A stretch of DNA of 32,561 bases, taken from assembly GCA_017555965.1 (NCBI GenBank), contig JAFZFH010000056.1, positions 1 through 32,561 of the forward strand. Direction: 5' to 3'. Numbering within the stretch: the first letter of the stretch is position 1; each line of letters opens with the position of its first letter. This document shows positions 10,216 through 16,383 of this stretch, piece after piece. The notes under the pieces were generated by a model. It did not search any database. It was given only the letters and a program-made list of their open reading frames with translations, and was not told the DNA's origin. Source of the stretch: Bacteroidales bacterium (lineage in GTDB: Bacteria; Bacteroidota; Bacteroidia; Bacteroidales; UBA932). Made by a program: the position numbers and the translations under genes.

Positions 10216-10255
10216 CAGAACGTGCGTGCTCCCTTTTGGTGGCACGCGCGTTCTG
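10216..10255. terminator. Bidirectional hairpin between purF and the BASS transporter
   Basis: Arms CAGAACGTGCGTGC (10216-10229) and GCACGCGCGTTCTG (10242-10255) pair over 14 bp with a single T-G wobble and a 12-base loop. It lies between the purF stop and the stop of the convergent gene, where a shared terminator is expected. Neither side has a long U tract. Confidence 0.6.
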
Positions 10256-10290
10256 TATGTGTCTGATGCTTAATGAGTTGCAAAATGGAT

Positions 10291-11304
10291 CTACTGGTGG
10301 TTGGCACGATACAGCTGCCATGAGTTGTAGATGTTATGCCAGATGCTGTAGAGGCCGCCTACGATGGCTGTTTCCGGGGTCATGAAGGTGTAGGCAAGCC
10401 AGATTGCGAAGACGGTGTTCTTCTGTCCGAGGGACTGTCCGGCTGTGACCTTGCGCATTTCCTTGCCTCTTTCTTCGATTTCCGGGGAAACGCTTCTGCG
10501 TGGACGGTATCGGCTTCCGATGTGTCGGCCCATGAAGAACTGGAACGCACAGCATATGAGGGAAGCAGCTGACATGGCCATGATCAGGCCGAACTTCATG
10601 TCGCTCTGCACGATGGACTTTGTGGTTACTGCAATCGCGAGGGTGAGGGCGACTGACCAAAGGTAGAATGGAAGGTCAGGATATTGCAGGACCTTTCTGT
10701 GGAGTTTCGGACATAGGTATCTTACAAGCCATGCGCAGAGGCATGGGGTTATCAGAAGAGGGAACACCTTTGCCAGGATCAGGCTGAACGATGTCCAGAA
10801 ATCTGTGTCTGATGCTGGATGGACCATCGGAACCACAAGCGGAACAAGCAGGGCAGTCAGAAGGTTGATCAGTACTATGTATGTGGTGATTCCCGGCACG
10901 TCGCCTCCAAGCTTGCGCGTAACCACTGCGGCAGCAGTGGCTGTGGGGCATATCATGCATAGCATGGCACTTTCAAGTACGACAATCACGCCCAGAGATA
11001 TACCCGGTATGAATTTCTGAAGAAGGAAGGCTGCAAGGCCGAGCACTGTGAAGAGACCTCCCTGTATAAGCAGGAGCCACCAATGCCAGCGATGCGGCTT
11101 CAGGTCTTTCGGCTCTATGCGGCAGAAAGTGAGAAAGAGCATCGCGAAAATCAGCATCGGCTGCATGAGTGCAACTATATCAGCCAACACCGGCCCAGCC
11201 TTGTGTACAGGTTCCGGAAGAGCATCATATATGAGATAAACTGACGCTCCTGCCACCATCGCGATAGGCAGCATCCAGTCCTTTATCATTTTCCAGAATC
11301 TCAT
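10291..11304 (-). CDS. BASS/SBF-family membrane transporter
   Basis: A 337-residue polytopic inner-membrane protein with about nine or ten hydrophobic segments. The sequence resembles the bile acid:Na+ symporter (SBF/BASS) superfamily: the region around ESAMLCMICPTATAAAVVTRKLGG has the small-residue/proline crossover character typical of these carriers. Substrate is not predictable; the family moves bile acids, pantoate, keto-acids and other organic anions with sodium. The start is set at 11304 (MRFWKMIKDWM). A TTG start 7 codons upstream falls inside the -7 box at 11323-11330. It is convergent with purF and downstream of, but separately promoted from, the sigma-factor module. Confidence 0.8.
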   Translation of the reverse strand: MRFWKMIKDWMLPIAMVAGASVYLIYDALPEPVHKAGPVLADIVALMQPMLIFAMLFLTFCRIEPKDLKPHRWHWWLLLIQGGLFTVLGLAAFLLQKFIPGISLGVIVVLESAMLCMICPTATAAAVVTRKLGGDVPGITTYIVLINLLTALLVPLVVPMVHPASDTDFWTSFSLILAKVFPLLITPCLCAWLVRYLCPKLHRKVLQYPDLPFYLWSVALTLAIAVTTKSIVQSDMKFGLIMAMSAASLICCAFQFFMGRHIGSRYRPRRSVSPEIEERGKEMRKVTAGQSLGQKNTVFAIWLAYTFMTPETAIVGGLYSIWHNIYNSWQLYRANHQ

Positions 11305-11322
11305 ATGATTGCATTTATACTG

Positions 11323-11330
11323 CAAATATA
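11323..11330 (-). promoter_or_regulatory. -7 promoter box for the BASS transporter
   Basis: Minus strand reads TATATTTG, an exact TAnnTTTG match, 18 bases before the ATG at 11304. It decides the start codon, because the longer TTG-started version would need a message beginning upstream of this box. Confidence 0.55.
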
Positions 11331-11340
11331 AGAATCTTAT

Positions 11341-11706
11341 CTATAAACTCTCTTTTCGGGTACCTAAAGCAATACTTAGGAATCCTGCACATAAAGTGAC
11401 GGGAACCAGAAGAACTTCTGCGTGTGCCTCAAAATAATCTTTGATCTGGCTAAATATACTTATATCGGTTAATTTCAGCTCTATCGGGAATGTCAGGACT
11501 ATGACAAGAGCGATGGCTCCGAGGATGAGACCTGCCATGAACACAACCGTCATGGTGAGTCTTCCTCTTTTCCGCTGCCTGTCCACTTCGTTCTTGATTC
11601 CGTCTACAGCACGCATCTTCTGCTCCACCTCAAGAAGAAATGTAGGGTCGTCCTTTATCTGGGGTTTATTCGCTCTCAGATAGGCATCTATATCTGTTTC
11701 TTTCAT
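11341..11706 (-). CDS. Small two-TM membrane protein, candidate anti-sigma factor
   Basis: A 121-residue protein with a charged cytoplasmic-looking N-terminus (about 1-48, MKETDIDAYLRANKPQIKDDP) and two hydrophobic segments, near residues 52-73 and 98-115. Its ATG overlaps the stop of the ECF sigma gene (ATGA), so translation is probably coupled. Genes in this position next to ECF factors often encode membrane anti-sigma factors, and that is the inferred role here. No zinc-binding anti-sigma HxxxCxxC motif is present, so it is not a ZAS-type protein. It resembles uncharacterised Bacteroidales membrane proteins found beside sigma factors. The alternative is an unrelated membrane protein in the same regulon. 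Confidence 0.7.
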   Translation of the reverse strand: MKETDIDAYLRANKPQIKDDPTFLLEVEQKMRAVDGIKNEVDRQRKRGRLTMTVVFMAGLILGAIALVIVLTFPIELKLTDISIFSQIKDYFEAHAEVLLVPVTLCAGFLSIALGTRKESL

Positions 11707-12185
11707 AATAACTTGTCTCTAAGGTGGTTTCTTCCGATTGACAGATGGTATTTGACAGTTCCGACCGGTATCTGAAGGATTGCTGCAATGTCCTTGATGC
11801 TCAGGTCTTCAAAGTAATGAAGTACAATGGCTGCTTTTTCTTTTTCAGGAAGACTTTCCATTGCCTGATAAAGTTTCTGATATCTGAATTTTGCATCTGC
11901 CTCATCCTCAGAAAGAATATTCAATGCAGGCGGGCTGTCTGCGGATATTAAATCCGGTTTAGGTTTTCGTTGGTGGTCTATGTAACAATTATATGCGATA
12001 CGAAACAGCCATGTGCTGAATTTGGATAATCCTAAAAAGGAACCGGAAGCGACATAGGCTCTGATAAGGGCATCCTGTGCGATGTCGTCTGCAAGATTAT
12101 CATCTCCGCCACACAGAGCCAGCAGGAATCGTCTTAACGAATCCTGCTCGTTTCTGATCAAATCAATGAAACGCTCCGGTGACAT
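11703..12185 (-). CDS. ECF-family RNA polymerase sigma factor
   Basis: A 160-residue sigma-70 family protein of the extracytoplasmic-function class. Region 2 spans about residues 8-75 (DDIAQDALIRAY, then FSTWLFRIAYNCYIDHQRK, the -10-recognition and core-binding part). Region 4 spans about 108-158 (LPEKEKAAIVLHYFEDLSIKDIAAILQIPVGTVKYHLSIGR, a helix-turn-helix). Regions 1 and 3 are absent, as expected. It sits between two membrane protein genes: 6 bases after the upstream one and overlapping the downstream one by 4 bases. The arrangement suggests a membrane-stress or nutrient-responsive module. No FecR-type anti-sigma or SusC/SusD genes are present nearby, so it is not a typical polysaccharide-utilisation ECF system. 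Confidence 0.92.
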   Translation of the reverse strand: MSPERFIDLIRNEQDSLRRFLLALCGGDDNLADDIAQDALIRAYVASGSFLGLSKFSTWLFRIAYNCYIDHQRKPKPDLISADSPPALNILSEDEADAKFRYQKLYQAMESLPEKEKAAIVLHYFEDLSIKDIAAILQIPVGTVKYHLSIGRNHLRDKLL

Positions 12186-12191
12186 CTTATG

Positions 12192-12656
12192 TTATTCCTT
12201 GTTTTTTAATGCCTTTGTCTCAGCTTCAATTTCGGCCTCAAACAGTTTCTTGCCGGATGAATATACGAAGAATAATGCAATTCCGACGGCAAGCATAACA
12301 CCTCCAAAGCCAGAAATCATTAATACAGACTCTTGTGGGCGCTCCAGGAGGATATATGTCGTGATTCCGAACACGATGAAAGGAATACCCACAAGTGTTG
12401 TCACCCATGCTGCTGTAAGTCTGTTCAGGAGAATCTCTTTAATGCTTCTGACTCTCTTGTTTTCCTTCAGGATACTTGGGTCGATAGCAACTCCTGATTC
12501 AATTGCCTTGAGTAATATCTCGGCCTTTCGGTTGGTGTCGTTAGTGCGCTTGCGGTTTACAAGCCAGACGACCAGGACAGGAAGTACAACCCAGATGCCG
12601 ATAGTAGTAACCATCTTCTGAATGGCGTACATGTTTATTTCCAATAGTGTGAACAT
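12192..12656 (-). CDS. Membrane protein of the sigma-factor module (DUF6249-like)
   Basis: A 154-residue protein with three likely membrane segments: residues about 15-33 (VTTIGIWVVLPVLVVWLV), about 81-103 and about 112-132. A short charged loop follows the first (NRKRTNDTNRKAEILLKAIESG) and the C-terminus is an acidic/lysine-rich helix. The IGIWVVLPVLVVWLVNRKR segment followed by KAEILLKAIESG recalls Bacteroidota proteins annotated as DUF6249, often found beside ECF sigma genes. First gene of the three-gene unit. Met9 is an equally possible start (12632). A weak 7-of-8 -7 box (AACCTTTG on the minus strand, 12730-12737) lies upstream. Function unknown. Confidence 0.72.
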   Translation of the reverse strand: MFTLLEINMYAIQKMVTTIGIWVVLPVLVVWLVNRKRTNDTNRKAEILLKAIESGVAIDPSILKENKRVRSIKEILLNRLTAAWVTTLVGIPFIVFGITTYILLERPQESVLMISGFGGVMLAVGIALFFVYSSGKKLFEAEIEAETKALKNKE

Positions 12657-12754
12657 AAATGTGGTATGATTAAAGGTTAAACTTCTGATGCATCATTTTC
12701 ATTTTGTCCATTAGACGGATGTACCGGTGCAAAGGTTGGGAAATATTAATGGTC

Positions 12755-12785
12755 TTGTATATGTGATGATAAATTACTAAACTTG
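12755..12785 (+). promoter_or_regulatory. Candidate promoter (TTG-N20-TAAACTTG)
   Basis: TTG at 12755-12757 and TAAACTTG at 12778-12785 (one mismatch to TAnnTTTG) are 20 bases apart. There is no coding sequence between here and the intrinsic terminator at 12833-12877, so it would make a short RNA or a leader for the ORF6N gene. Confidence 0.4.
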
Positions 12786-12791
12786 CATCAT

Positions 12792-12877
12792 ACAATATTG
12801 GTAGCCGTGGGTCGAAAGGAAGAGTCCCACAACGCGATATAGGCATAGTCGTATGGCCTGTATTGCGTTTTTTTTTT
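12792..12877 (+). ncRNA. Candidate small RNA or terminator-leader upstream of ORF6N
   Basis: About 86 bases bounded by a predicted promoter and a strong intrinsic terminator. It contains a first small hairpin (GTGGG 12807-12811 with CCCAC 12826-12830) and ends in the terminator stem and ten Ts. The ORF6N ATG is only 21 bases after the T run, so the element could instead be a 5' leader in which termination controls that gene. No Rfam family was recognised. The 5' end is inferred from promoter spacing. Confidence 0.4.
12833..12877 (+). terminator. Plus-strand intrinsic terminator before ORF6N
   Basis: CGCGATATAGGCATA (12833-12847) pairs with TATGGCCTGTATTGCG (12852-12867) over 15 bp with a GTCG loop, one bulged G and two G-U wobbles, then ten consecutive Ts (12868-12877). 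The wobbles would be A-C mismatches in minus-strand RNA, so it is directional. No plus-strand gene precedes it. Confidence 0.75.
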
Positions 12878-12897
12878 GTTTTTATACGGCAGATGTA

Positions 12898-13479
12898 ATG
12901 AATATTATGGAACTTGATGTCATTCAAAACAAGATTTATGAAGTGCGTGGAACACGTGTGATGCTGGACTTTGATCTGGCTAGACTTTATCAGGTGGAGA
13001 CAAAAGTCTTGAAACAAAGTGTAAGAAGAAATCTGGATCGTTTTCCAGGAGATTTTATGTTTGAACTTACGGAAAATGAGTATAACTCGCTGATAATCAG
13101 TTTGAGGTCACAAATTGTGACCTCAAACGACAAAGGCGGAAGACGACATATGCCCTTTGCTTTTACAGAACATGGGGTAATAATGCTTGCCGGATTGCTG
13201 CGTAGCGAACTTGCTATACAGATCAGCATAACTATTACCCGCGCATTTGTGACAATGCGCAATTATATCATGGCTGCAAAGCATGTCGAATCCGAACTTA
13301 TAGCCCTGAAGGCTAAACTGGAACTTCTTGAACGGAACAATGAGGATAATCTCGAAGCAATCAATGATCTGTCAGAAGATATGCGCCACGAGATCGACAA
13401 TATTTATATGGCAATTGCGGCCTTGTCTGCAAAACCGTCTCAATCGTCTCCTGCACCAAAGAAAATAGGATTCAAATGA
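12898..13479 (+). CDS. ORF6N-domain protein
   Basis: A 193-residue protein with an N-terminal ORF6N domain (about residues 5-95): IYEVRGTRVMLDFDLARLYQVETKVLKQSVRRN, FPGDFMFELTENEY, then FAFTEHGVIMLAGLL. The C-terminal part (about 110-175) is a charged helix likely to form a coiled coil (ELIALKAKLELLERNNEDNLEAI), followed by a Ser/Pro/Lys tail. ORF6N is a DNA-binding-type domain related to KilA-N/Bro regions of phage antirepressors and is common on Bacteroidota mobile elements; the role of chromosomal solo copies is unknown. Met1 at 12898 or Met4 at 12907 are both possible starts. It stands alone between unrelated genes, preceded by a terminator, and contains a perfect palindrome at 13100-13128. 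Confidence 0.85.
   Translation: MNIMELDVIQNKIYEVRGTRVMLDFDLARLYQVETKVLKQSVRRNLDRFPGDFMFELTENEYNSLIISLRSQIVTSNDKGGRRHMPFAFTEHGVIMLAGLLRSELAIQISITITRAFVTMRNYIMAAKHVESELIALKAKLELLERNNEDNLEAINDLSEDMRHEIDNIYMAIAALSAKPSQSSPAPKKIGFK
13100..13128. repeat. 29-bp perfect odd palindrome inside ORF6N
   Basis: GTTTGAGGTCACAA (13100-13113), a single central A, then TTGTGACCTCAAAC (13115-13128). All 14 arm positions pair. In frame it encodes part of SLRSQIVTSND, a stretch that resembles the conserved LRSQ...TS segment of ORF6N proteins, so it is part of the real coding sequence and not an insertion. Confidence 0.9.
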
Positions 13480-13492
13480 TGGAAAAAATTGT

Positions 13493-13500
13493 TATATTTG
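13493..13500 (+). promoter_or_regulatory. -7 promoter box for purM-purH-purD-folD
   Basis: TATATTTG matches TAnnTTTG exactly and lies 36 bases before the purM ATG. No clear TTTG box is seen 19-21 bases upstream. Confidence 0.55.
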
Positions 13501-13535
13501 CAGTTTGAATCAACTAACAAATCTTAACACCTGTT

Positions 13536-14705
13536 ATGAGCAACCAAAGGTACATGCAGCGTGGTGTTTCAGCATCCAAGGAAGATGTGCACAACGCTAT
13601 CAAGAACATCGACAAAGGCGTTTTCCCAAAAGCATTCTGTAAGATTATTCCCGACATTCTCGGCGGCGATCCTGAATACTGCAACATCATGCATGCAGAC
13701 GGTGCAGGAACAAAATCATCACTTGCTTATCTTTATTGGAAGGAGACAGGCGATCTGAGCGTATGGAAAGGTATTGCCCAGGACGCCCTCATCATGAATA
13801 TCGATGACCTTCTTTGTGTAGGAGCAGTCGACAACATTCTCGTATCTTCTACAATCGGTCGAAACAAGATGCTCGTGCCAGGTGAAGTCATCAGCGCAAT
13901 CATCAACGGCACAGACGAACTTCTCGCAGAACTTCGCGAGATGGGTGTCGGTGTATATGCTACCGGAGGCGAGACAGCCGATGTGGGTGACCTTGTGCGC
14001 ACCATCATCGTTGACTCGACAGTTACCTGCCGTATGAAGCGCAGCGACGTGATCGACAATGCAAACATCCGTCCTGGTGATGTCATTGTGGGTCTTGCGT
14101 CTTATGGACAGGCTACTTACGAGAAGGAATACAATGGCGGTATGGGCAGCAACGGTCTTACCAGCGCCCGTCACGACGTGTTCGCAAAATATCTTGCAGA
14201 GAAATATCCTGAGAGCTATGACAAGGCGGTTCCTGATGAACTTGTCTACAGCGGCGGTCTCAAGCTGACTGATGCTGTAGAGGGTTCTCCTCTTGATGCA
14301 GGCAAGCTTGTGCTTTCTCCTACAAGAACATATGCTCCTGTAGTGAAGAAGCTTCTTGATGCGCTCCGTCCTGAGATCCATGGTATGGTTCACTGCTCAG
14401 GCGGTGCACAGACCAAGATCCTCCACTTTGTAGGCGACGACATCCGTGTCATCAAGGATAATCTCTTCCCTGTACCTCCTCTCTTCAAGACTATCCACGA
14501 GCAGAGCGGTACAGATTGGGCGGAGATGTATAAGGTATTCAATATGGGACACCGTCTCGAGGTTTACCTCTCGCCTGAGCACGCTGAGGAGGTTATCGCA
14601 ATTTCAAAGAGTTTCGGCATCGACGCGCAGATCGTAGGACGCGTGGAGGCATGCGATCATAAGGAACTCATCATCCGTTCAGAATTCGGAGAATTTATTT
14701 ACTAA
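13536..14705 (+). CDS. purM: Phosphoribosylformylglycinamidine cyclo-ligase (AIR synthetase)
   Basis: A 389-residue PurM that closes FGAM to aminoimidazole ribonucleotide using ATP. The AIR-synthase N-terminal domain shows HADGAGTKSSLAYLYWKETGD, DALIMNIDDLLCVGA (the conserved D-rich ATP/Mg region) and YATGGETADVGDL. The C-terminal domain contains HGMVHCSGGAQTKI and FNMGHRLEVYL. Slightly longer than the roughly 345 residues of the E. coli enzyme. First gene of the second purine block; purH follows after 14 bases. Confidence 0.95.
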   Translation: MSNQRYMQRGVSASKEDVHNAIKNIDKGVFPKAFCKIIPDILGGDPEYCNIMHADGAGTKSSLAYLYWKETGDLSVWKGIAQDALIMNIDDLLCVGAVDNILVSSTIGRNKMLVPGEVISAIINGTDELLAELREMGVGVYATGGETADVGDLVRTIIVDSTVTCRMKRSDVIDNANIRPGDVIVGLASYGQATYEKEYNGGMGSNGLTSARHDVFAKYLAEKYPESYDKAVPDELVYSGGLKLTDAVEGSPLDAGKLVLSPTRTYAPVVKKLLDALRPEIHGMVHCSGGAQTKILHFVGDDIRVIKDNLFPVPPLFKTIHEQSGTDWAEMYKVFNMGHRLEVYLSPEHAEEVIAISKSFGIDAQIVGRVEACDHKELIIRSEFGEFIY

Positions 14706-14719
14706 AGAAATATACAAGC

Positions 14720-16270
14720 ATGAGAGCACTATTTTCAGTATCTGATAAGACAGGCGTAGTAGAATTTGCCAGTCAGTTGGTGGAACTCGGTTGGGAGATC
14801 ATCGCAACCGGAGGTACCATGAAGCTTCTGCAGGATGCAGGACTCAACGTGATCAACATCAGCGAGGTTACAGGTTTCCCTGAAATCTGTGACGGACGTG
14901 TGAAGACCCTTCATCCGAAGGTTCATGGAGGTCTCCTCGGACGTCGTGACCTTGACAGCCACATCGCGCAGCTCAAGGAGAACGGCATTGAGTTCATCGA
15001 CATGGTATGTGTGAACCTCTATCCGTTCAAGCAGACAATAGCAAAGCCTGACGTGACAATGGAGGACGCAATCGAGAATATCGATATCGGAGGTCCTTCA
15101 ATGCTCCGTTCAGCAGCAAAGAACTGGAGCGCTGTCACAGTAGTGTGCAACCCTGAGAACTATGCGAAGATCATCGCAGAGATCCGCGAGACAGGCAACA
15201 CTACAAAGGAAACACGTCTTCAGCTTTCAGCAGAGGCATATACACACACTGCAGAGTATGACATGATGATTGCCACATACATGCGTAAGGCTGCAGGACT
15301 TAACGAGAAGCTCTTCCTCGAGTACGACCTCAAGCAGAGCCTCCGTTACGGTGAGAACCCACACCAGAACGCCAAGTTCTATGCGACTCTTGATAAGGTT
15401 CCTTTCTCTCTTGCAACAGCAGAGCAGCTTAACGGTAAGGAGCTTTCTTACAACAATATCCAGGACGCGAATGCTGCCCTCAATATTGTACGTGAGTTCG
15501 AGGCTCCGTTCTGCGTAGGTCTCAAGCACATGAATCCATGCGGCGCTGCAATCGGTACAGACGTTGTGGATGCATGGACAAAGGCATATGAGGCAGACAA
15601 GGTAAGTATCTTCGGAGGTATCGTTGCTGTGAACCGTGAGGTCAATAAGGAGGTAGCTGAACTCATGAAGCCTATCTTCCTTGAGATCATCATGGCTCCT
15701 TCATTCACCGATGAGGCACTCGAAGTTCTCTGCACAAAGAAGAACCTCCGTCTCCTCAAGGTCGACATGAGCAAGGAAGAGGGTGGCCACAACATGTATG
15801 TGAGCATGAACGGCGGTATCCTCGTTCAGGAGCAGGATATCGATACAAAGACTGTAGTGGCAGACATGTGCGTGACAGAGGCTAAGCCTACTGATGCACA
15901 GCTTACAGACCTCGACTTCGCTTGGAGAATCGTGAAGCATGTCAAGTCAAATGCTATCGTAGTTGTGAAGGACGGTGCAACCCTCGGAGTAGGAGCAGGT
16001 CAGATGAACCGCGTGGGTTCTGCAAAGATCGCTCTCGAGCAGGCGACTGCAGCTCTCGCTGAGGCTGGTAAGGACATCAAGGCTGAAGGCGTAGTTCTCG
16101 GTTCTGACGGATTCTTCCCATTCGACGATACAGTTACTCTCGCTGCTGAGTATGGCGTGAAGGCTATCGTACAGCCAGGCGGAAGCGTTCGCGACGAGGA
16201 TTCTGTCAACAAGTCTAACGAGTGCGGAATCACAATGCTCTGCACAGGCATGCGCCACTTCAAACATTAA
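14720..16270 (+). CDS. purH: Bifunctional AICAR formyltransferase / IMP cyclohydrolase
   Basis: A 516-residue enzyme for the last two steps of IMP synthesis. The N-terminal IMP cyclohydrolase domain (about 1-195, MGS-like fold) shows FSVSDKTGVVEFA, GGTMKLL and SEVTGFPEICDGRVKTLHPKVHGG. The C-terminal AICAR transformylase shows LRYGENPHQNA and KHMNPCGAAIG, carrying the catalytic Lys-His pair, and ends in SDGFFPFDDTV and the usual MRHFKH terminus. It uses 10-formyl-THF, which the operon's last gene folD makes. A 113-base gap with a long inverted repeat separates it from purD. Confidence 0.97.
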   Translation: MRALFSVSDKTGVVEFASQLVELGWEIIATGGTMKLLQDAGLNVINISEVTGFPEICDGRVKTLHPKVHGGLLGRRDLDSHIAQLKENGIEFIDMVCVNLYPFKQTIAKPDVTMEDAIENIDIGGPSMLRSAAKNWSAVTVVCNPENYAKIIAEIRETGNTTKETRLQLSAEAYTHTAEYDMMIATYMRKAAGLNEKLFLEYDLKQSLRYGENPHQNAKFYATLDKVPFSLATAEQLNGKELSYNNIQDANAALNIVREFEAPFCVGLKHMNPCGAAIGTDVVDAWTKAYEADKVSIFGGIVAVNREVNKEVAELMKPIFLEIIMAPSFTDEALEVLCTKKNLRLLKVDMSKEEGGHNMYVSMNGGILVQEQDIDTKTVVADMCVTEAKPTDAQLTDLDFAWRIVKHVKSNAIVVVKDGATLGVGAGQMNRVGSAKIALEQATAALAEAGKDIKAEGVVLGSDGFFPFDDTVTLAAEYGVKAIVQPGGSVRDEDSVNKSNECGITMLCTGMRHFKH

Positions 16271-16289
16271 TAGTCAGATAATAATTCAA

Positions 16290-16364
16290 TCAACGACTTT
16301 TTATGGAAACCGTATTGTCTTTACATGGTATAAAGCAGTTCTTTGACCATGAAAAAATCGTTGA
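16290..16364 (+). other. Long inverted repeat in the purH-purD leader
   Basis: TCAACGACTTTTTATGG (16290-16306) can pair with CCATGAAAAAATCGTTGA (16347-16364) over about 17 bp with one C-A mismatch and one bulge. Inside it CTTTA (16319-16323) can pair with TAAAG (16331-16335). The rest of the 113-base gap shows no clear promoter. Could be an RNA stability or attenuation element between purH and purD. Confidence 0.45.
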
Positions 16365-16383
16365 GACCACAATAACCTTATAT

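Noticed and set aside
10302-10307. A second TGGCAC resembling a sigma-54 -24 element.
   Set aside because: It lies inside the transporter coding sequence and has no TTGCA at the required distance.
12796-12832. A tRNA-like or T-loop-like stretch (GGGTCGAAAGG).
   Set aside because: No acceptor stem or anticodon arm can be built; it is better explained as the first hairpin of the candidate small RNA.
12670-13017. A 115-codon minus-strand open frame across the gap between the sigma module and ORF6N.
   Set aside because: It overlaps the ORF6N coding region and reads through the directional terminator stem; the peptide has no recognisable domain and ORF6N in the other strand is well supported.
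16303-16383. A possible 27-codon leader or N-terminal extension of PurD starting METVLSL.
   Set aside because: It lies within the leader inverted repeat and precedes the standard PurD N-terminus MKKVLVIGSGGREH; no purine- or amino-acid-run typical of an attenuator peptide.
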